Assembly (NCBI RefSeq): GCF_003732665.1 | Contig: NZ_MOBP01000012.1 | Coordinates: 494,325-558,324, forward strand | DNA length: 64,000 bases | Reading direction: 5' to 3' | Source of the DNA: Pseudomonas frederiksbergensis | Lineage (GTDB): Bacteria; Pseudomonadota; Gammaproteobacteria; Pseudomonadales; Pseudomonadaceae | Part shown: positions 63,317-64,000 of the stretch, in pieces | How positions within the stretch are numbered: position 1 is the stretch's first letter | Layout: each line of letters starts with the position of its first letter | The notes under the pieces: generated by a model | Databases searched by the model: none | What the model saw: the letters and a program-made list of their open reading frames with translations, nothing else | What the model was told of the DNA's origin: nothing | Program-made: the position numbers and the translations under genes

Positions 63317-64000
63317 AAACGTCGTTTTTTCGCACCAATTTATTTCGATTTGATCCTTCGTTGCTGCCGATTGTGCATCAGTATCACTGCCCCCAGCCCT
63401 ACAGATCTGCATGGCGCCAAATGCATGAGTACGCCTTGCAGAACAAGAAGAAATTAAGTTCTGTGGGACTGCAGGAGTTGCTGAGCGTGTTCTCTGGAGG
63501 GCCAGTTTGGATTAACAATTCGCCGAATCTGGACGCAAGCCTTCCCGTGATCGTCTCCGTCGAGTTGCTCACAGCGCAGACCATCAATCTGGCGCTGAAA
63601 CTTTGGGTAACCGAAGCGATGCAAACGTGGGAATGGACATCACACGAAATTCCGTTTGCCATGACAGTCGACGAAGGCACGCCACTTGATGCAATCGAGC
63701 TACTTAACAATCGACCACTGCTCTCGCGTGTTTACAGCATATTGCCCTGGATGGCGTCGAAGGCGATGCAAACAGCCCCCCTGCTCTCCAGTATTCCACT
63801 ACCGTTGAGCCTAGCGTCGGACGGATCACTTGTAGCTTGGGGCAACCCTGTCGTGAACAGTCGAGGAAATCGCCAAGCGATAGCGCTGCACACTATAAAA
63901 CCCACGCTGGTGCTACATAGAGGGCAGACGGATCCCTACCTAAGCATTAACGTCCATCTTAGTCACACCTTGCCAGAGTGGAAACACTCTACCAACAAGG
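63313..64000 (+). CDS. pPIWI-RE protein, N-terminal part (cut by window edge)
   Basis: An open frame of at least 229 codons from the ATG at 63313, which overlaps the helicase stop (ATGA), running off the window end. It reads MKTSFFRTNLFRFDPSLLPI ... WRQMHEYALQNKKKLSSVGL ... MAMTVDEG-like FAMTVDEGTPLDAIELLNNR ... PLPLSLASDGSLVAWGNPVV. The position as third gene and the sequence character fit the pPIWI-RE N-terminal region (DUF3962). The PIWI/RNase H domain with the R and E residues should lie beyond 64000 and was not seen. Confidence 0.7.
   Translation, partial: MKTSFFRTNLFRFDPSLLPIVHQYHCPQPYRSAWRQMHEYALQNKKKLSSVGLQELLSVFSGGPVWINNSPNLDASLPVIVSVELLTAQTINLALKLWVTEAMQTWEWTSHEIPFAMTVDEGTPLDAIELLNNRPLLSRVYSILPWMASKAMQTAPLLSSIPLPLSLASDGSLVAWGNPVVNSRGNRQAIALHTIKPTLVLHRGQTDPYLSINVHLSHTLPEWKHSTNK

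Noticed and set aside
1..64000. CRISPR arrays, tRNA genes, integrases
   Set aside because: I looked for regularly spaced repeats, tRNA-like cloverleaf arms and tyrosine/serine recombinase motifs by eye and found none. A computed scan would be needed to exclude them.

Overview
The window looks like an accessory part of a Pseudomonas chromosome or large plasmid, most likely of the P. fluorescens/putida type. The evidence is an MvaT-type H-NS protein, many LysR/AraC/GntR/TetR regulators paired with small catabolic operons, and several decayed IS66, IS256 and IS1182 elements. No rRNA, tRNA or CRISPR array was seen.

Region 1 (about 1-13.3 kb) is a patchwork of aromatic or carbonyl metabolism genes. 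It holds two ACMSD-superfamily amidohydrolases of the decarboxylase type, two short-chain dehydrogenases, an aldo/keto reductase, a type B carboxylesterase and four regulators. Between them lie dead genes: a Gfo/Idh/MocA oxidoreductase, an azoreductase tail, an MFS tail and IS1182/IS66 scraps. Region 2 (13.6-24 kb) is entered through a fused IS256/IS66 scar and decayed LuxR and LysR pieces. It holds a catabolic cluster of alphaproteobacterial look: a 2-oxoglutarate-semialdehyde dehydrogenase type ALDH, a class III aminotransferase, an AraD1/GguC-family dehydratase, a GH88/105-type hydrolase, a LacI repressor and an amino-acid-type ABC importer. Three copies of a TTTAACGTTA-type palindrome lie upstream of the importer, the hydrolase and the AraD1 gene, so the cluster probably forms one LacI regulon. 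Region 3 (24-36.4 kb) is IS-rich (IS66, an apparently complete IS1182, a second dead IS66) with passengers: GNAT, a ribbon-helix-helix protein, a PrpF-family isomerase and several orphan or broken hypothetical genes.

Region 4 (36.4-50.4 kb) has an unusual architecture. The 3' end of mvaT and its terminator occur four times in the same orientation: three as scraps (36.5, 41.5 and 46.1 kb) and once as the full gene (50.0-50.4 kb). Between them lie three self-contained cargo modules, each with its own regulator(s): GntP permease/amidohydrolase/MFS/GntR; TetR/GST plus LysR/azoreductase/F420-reductase-like; and diaminopropionate ammonia-lyase/M20 amidase/Lrp. This suggests serial insertion or accretion at the mvaT 3' end.

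Region 5 (51-64 kb) looks like a defence island. It has a 2210-residue DUF4011-type SF1 helicase fused to a Vsr/DUF559-like nuclease and a DUF3320 tail, preceded by an unrecognised gene on the same strand. Divergent from these is a tightly overlapping three-gene set: a Zn-ribbon/REase-like protein, a DinG/XPD-like helicase with four Fe-S-type cysteines, and the start of a third protein cut by the window edge. This matches the pPIWI-RE three-gene module, a prokaryotic Argonaute-related conflict system whose function is still poorly known.
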